Below are positions 62,785 to 64,000 of a DNA stretch of 64,000 nt, in pieces; position 1 is the stretch's first letter, and every line of letters begins with the position of its first letter. Location: positions 1 through 64,000 of the forward strand of contig QCHM01000008.1 of NCBI GenBank assembly GCA_003279615.1. The letters are read 5' to 3'. This DNA comes from Prochlorococcus sp. AG-402-B19 (GTDB lineage: Bacteria > Cyanobacteriota > Cyanobacteriia > PCC-6307 > Cyanobiaceae). A program made the translations under genes and the position numbers. The notes under the pieces were generated by a model. The model was not told the DNA's origin, ran no database searches, and saw only the letters and a program-made list of their open reading frames with translations.

Positions 62785-63807
62785 ATGACTTTGCGTGTTG
62801 CGATTAATGGATTCGGAAGAATTGGACGCAATTTTATGCGTTGTTGGTTGAGTAGGGGTGCAAACACAAATATTGAGGTGGTCGGTATTAACGTCACTTC
62901 AGATCCAAAGACTTGTGCTCATTTGCTTAAGTATGATTCTATTCTCGGCGCAATCAACGATGCTGAAATTTCACATACAGATGACACCTTTGAAATTAAC
63001 GGTAAAACGATTAAATGTTATTCAGATAGAAACCCTTTAAATCTTCCCTGGAAAGAGTGGGGTATTGATTTGGTTATTGAGTCAACAGGTGTATTTAATA
63101 CAGATGTTGGTGCGAGTAAGCATTTACAAGTTGGAGCAAAAAAAGTCATTCTGACTGCACCTGGCAAAGGCGAAGGTGTTGGTACATATGTTGTTGGTGT
63201 TAATGCTGATAAGTACTCTCATGATGATTTTGATATTCTTAGCAACGCAAGTTGCACTACTAATTGTTTAGCTCCAATAGTTAAAGTTTTAGATCAAAAG
63301 TTAGGAATTAATAAAGGTTTAATGACAACAATTCATAGTTACACGGGAGATCAAAGAATTTTGGATAATGCACATCGTGATTTACGTCGTGCAAGGGCTG
63401 CAGCAATGAATTTGGTTCCTACTTCTACTGGAGCAGCAAAAGCTGTCGCATTAGTTTATCCAGAAATGAAAGGGAAATTAACTGGTATTGCGATGAGAGT
63501 TCCAACTCCAAATGTTTCTGCGGTTGATTTGGTTTTTGAATCTAGTCGTAAAACTAGTTCAGAAGAAGTAAACGCATTACTTAAAACTGCTTCAGAAGGG
63601 GAAATGAAAGGAATAATTAAATATGGAGATTTACCTTTGGTGTCATCTGATTATGCTGGAACAAATGAATCTACTATTGTTGATGAAGCGTTAACTATGT
63701 GTATAGATGAAAATATGGTTAAGGTATTAGCTTGGTATGATAATGAATGGGGTTATAGCCAAAGAGTTGTTGACTTAGCTGAAATTGTTGCTCAAAAATG
63801 GAAATAA
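62785..63807 (+). CDS. gap2: Glyceraldehyde-3-phosphate dehydrogenase (photosynthetic type)
   Basis: 340 aa; [27 protein letters not shown]. Confidence 0.95.
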   Translation: MTLRVAINGFGRIGRNFMRCWLSRGANTNIEVVGINVTSDPKTCAHLLKYDSILGAINDAEISHTDDTFEINGKTIKCYSDRNPLNLPWKEWGIDLVIESTGVFNTDVGASKHLQVGAKKVILTAPGKGEGVGTYVVGVNADKYSHDDFDILSNASCTTNCLAPIVKVLDQKLGINKGLMTTIHSYTGDQRILDNAHRDLRRARAAAMNLVPTSTGAAKAVALVYPEMKGKLTGIAMRVPTPNVSAVDLVFESSRKTSSEEVNALLKTASEGEMKGIIKYGDLPLVSSDYAGTNESTIVDEALTMCIDENMVKVLAWYDNEWGYSQRVVDLAEIVAQKWK

Positions 63808-63823
63808 ATTTTAGATTTATGAT

Positions 63824-64000
63824 TTAAAAATGTTGAAATATTTCTGACTGATTCGTATTAATTTCTTCTAAATTATCCCAGAAAATATTGGGTTTACCTT
63901 TTCTTGTAAACCCAATAATTTTTGCTGTTTTGTATTCTTTTATTAAAGCTCTCGCCCACTTCTTTGGGATGCTAAGAACTAGTTCATAGTCTTCTCCTCC
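63824..64000 (-). CDS. thiL: Thiamine-monophosphate kinase, C-terminal part (truncated by window end)
   Basis: Reverse-strand reading GGEDYELVLSIPKKWARALIKEYKTAKIIGF... ending at TAA 63824-63826. Confidence 0.85.
   Translation of the reverse strand, partial: GGEDYELVLSIPKKWARALIKEYKTAKIIGFTRKGKPNIFWDNLEEINTNQSEIFQHF
63886..63923 (+). terminator. Candidate gap2 terminator inside thiL 3' coding end
   Basis: TATTGGGTTTAC-N8-GTAAACCCAATA (12-bp stem) followed by ATTTTTG. Confidence 0.7.

Noticed and set aside
1-64000. tRNA, rRNA, CRISPR arrays, insertion sequences, phage or defence genes
   Set aside because: Looked for and not seen; the intergenic spaces are short, and the larger ones (365-706, 38144-38518) are explained by promoter and oriC signals. 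A covariance-model scan would be needed to exclude small ncRNAs.

Overview
The window is almost entirely coding, AT-rich cyanobacterial DNA. Its gene content and order match the origin-proximal core of a Prochlorococcus chromosome: thrC | oriC | dnaN - PRC-barrel - purL - purF - gyrA/parC-like - TPR - queG - DUF502 - nusB - ftsY - rsbU-like - argH - rbp - dus - msrB - grpE - dnaJ - tusA-like - rsgA - ybaB - murB - murC - gap2 - thiL. The left edge carries the end of a nitrate-assimilation locus (napA/nrtP nitrate permease and narB nitrate reductase), which points to a nitrate-using lineage, probably low-light clade LLI (inference). I see no CRISPR array, transposon, prophage, rRNA or tRNA, and no defence-island-like cluster or clearly new multigene system. 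The most interesting signals are non-coding: (1) a compact oriC between thrC and dnaN with TTTTCCACA DnaA boxes and a (TAC)4TAG DnaA-trio-like tract next to an AT-rich stretch; (2) two perfect GTAN8TAC NtcA boxes 50 bp apart upstream of napA, the proximal one 22 nt from a TTTAAT -10; (3) a perfect 12-bp terminator/attenuator hairpin between napA and narB; (4) a hairpin with a bulged CCG just upstream of rpsF resembling the S6:S18 autoregulatory motif; (5) two plus-strand terminators buried inside the 3' coding ends of convergent genes (dus, thiL); (6) several atypical protein motifs (degenerate GyrA box, CPTN TusA-like protein, eroded SPP motif in sucrose-phosphate synthase). All functional names come from reading the translated ORFs by eye; no database search was run.
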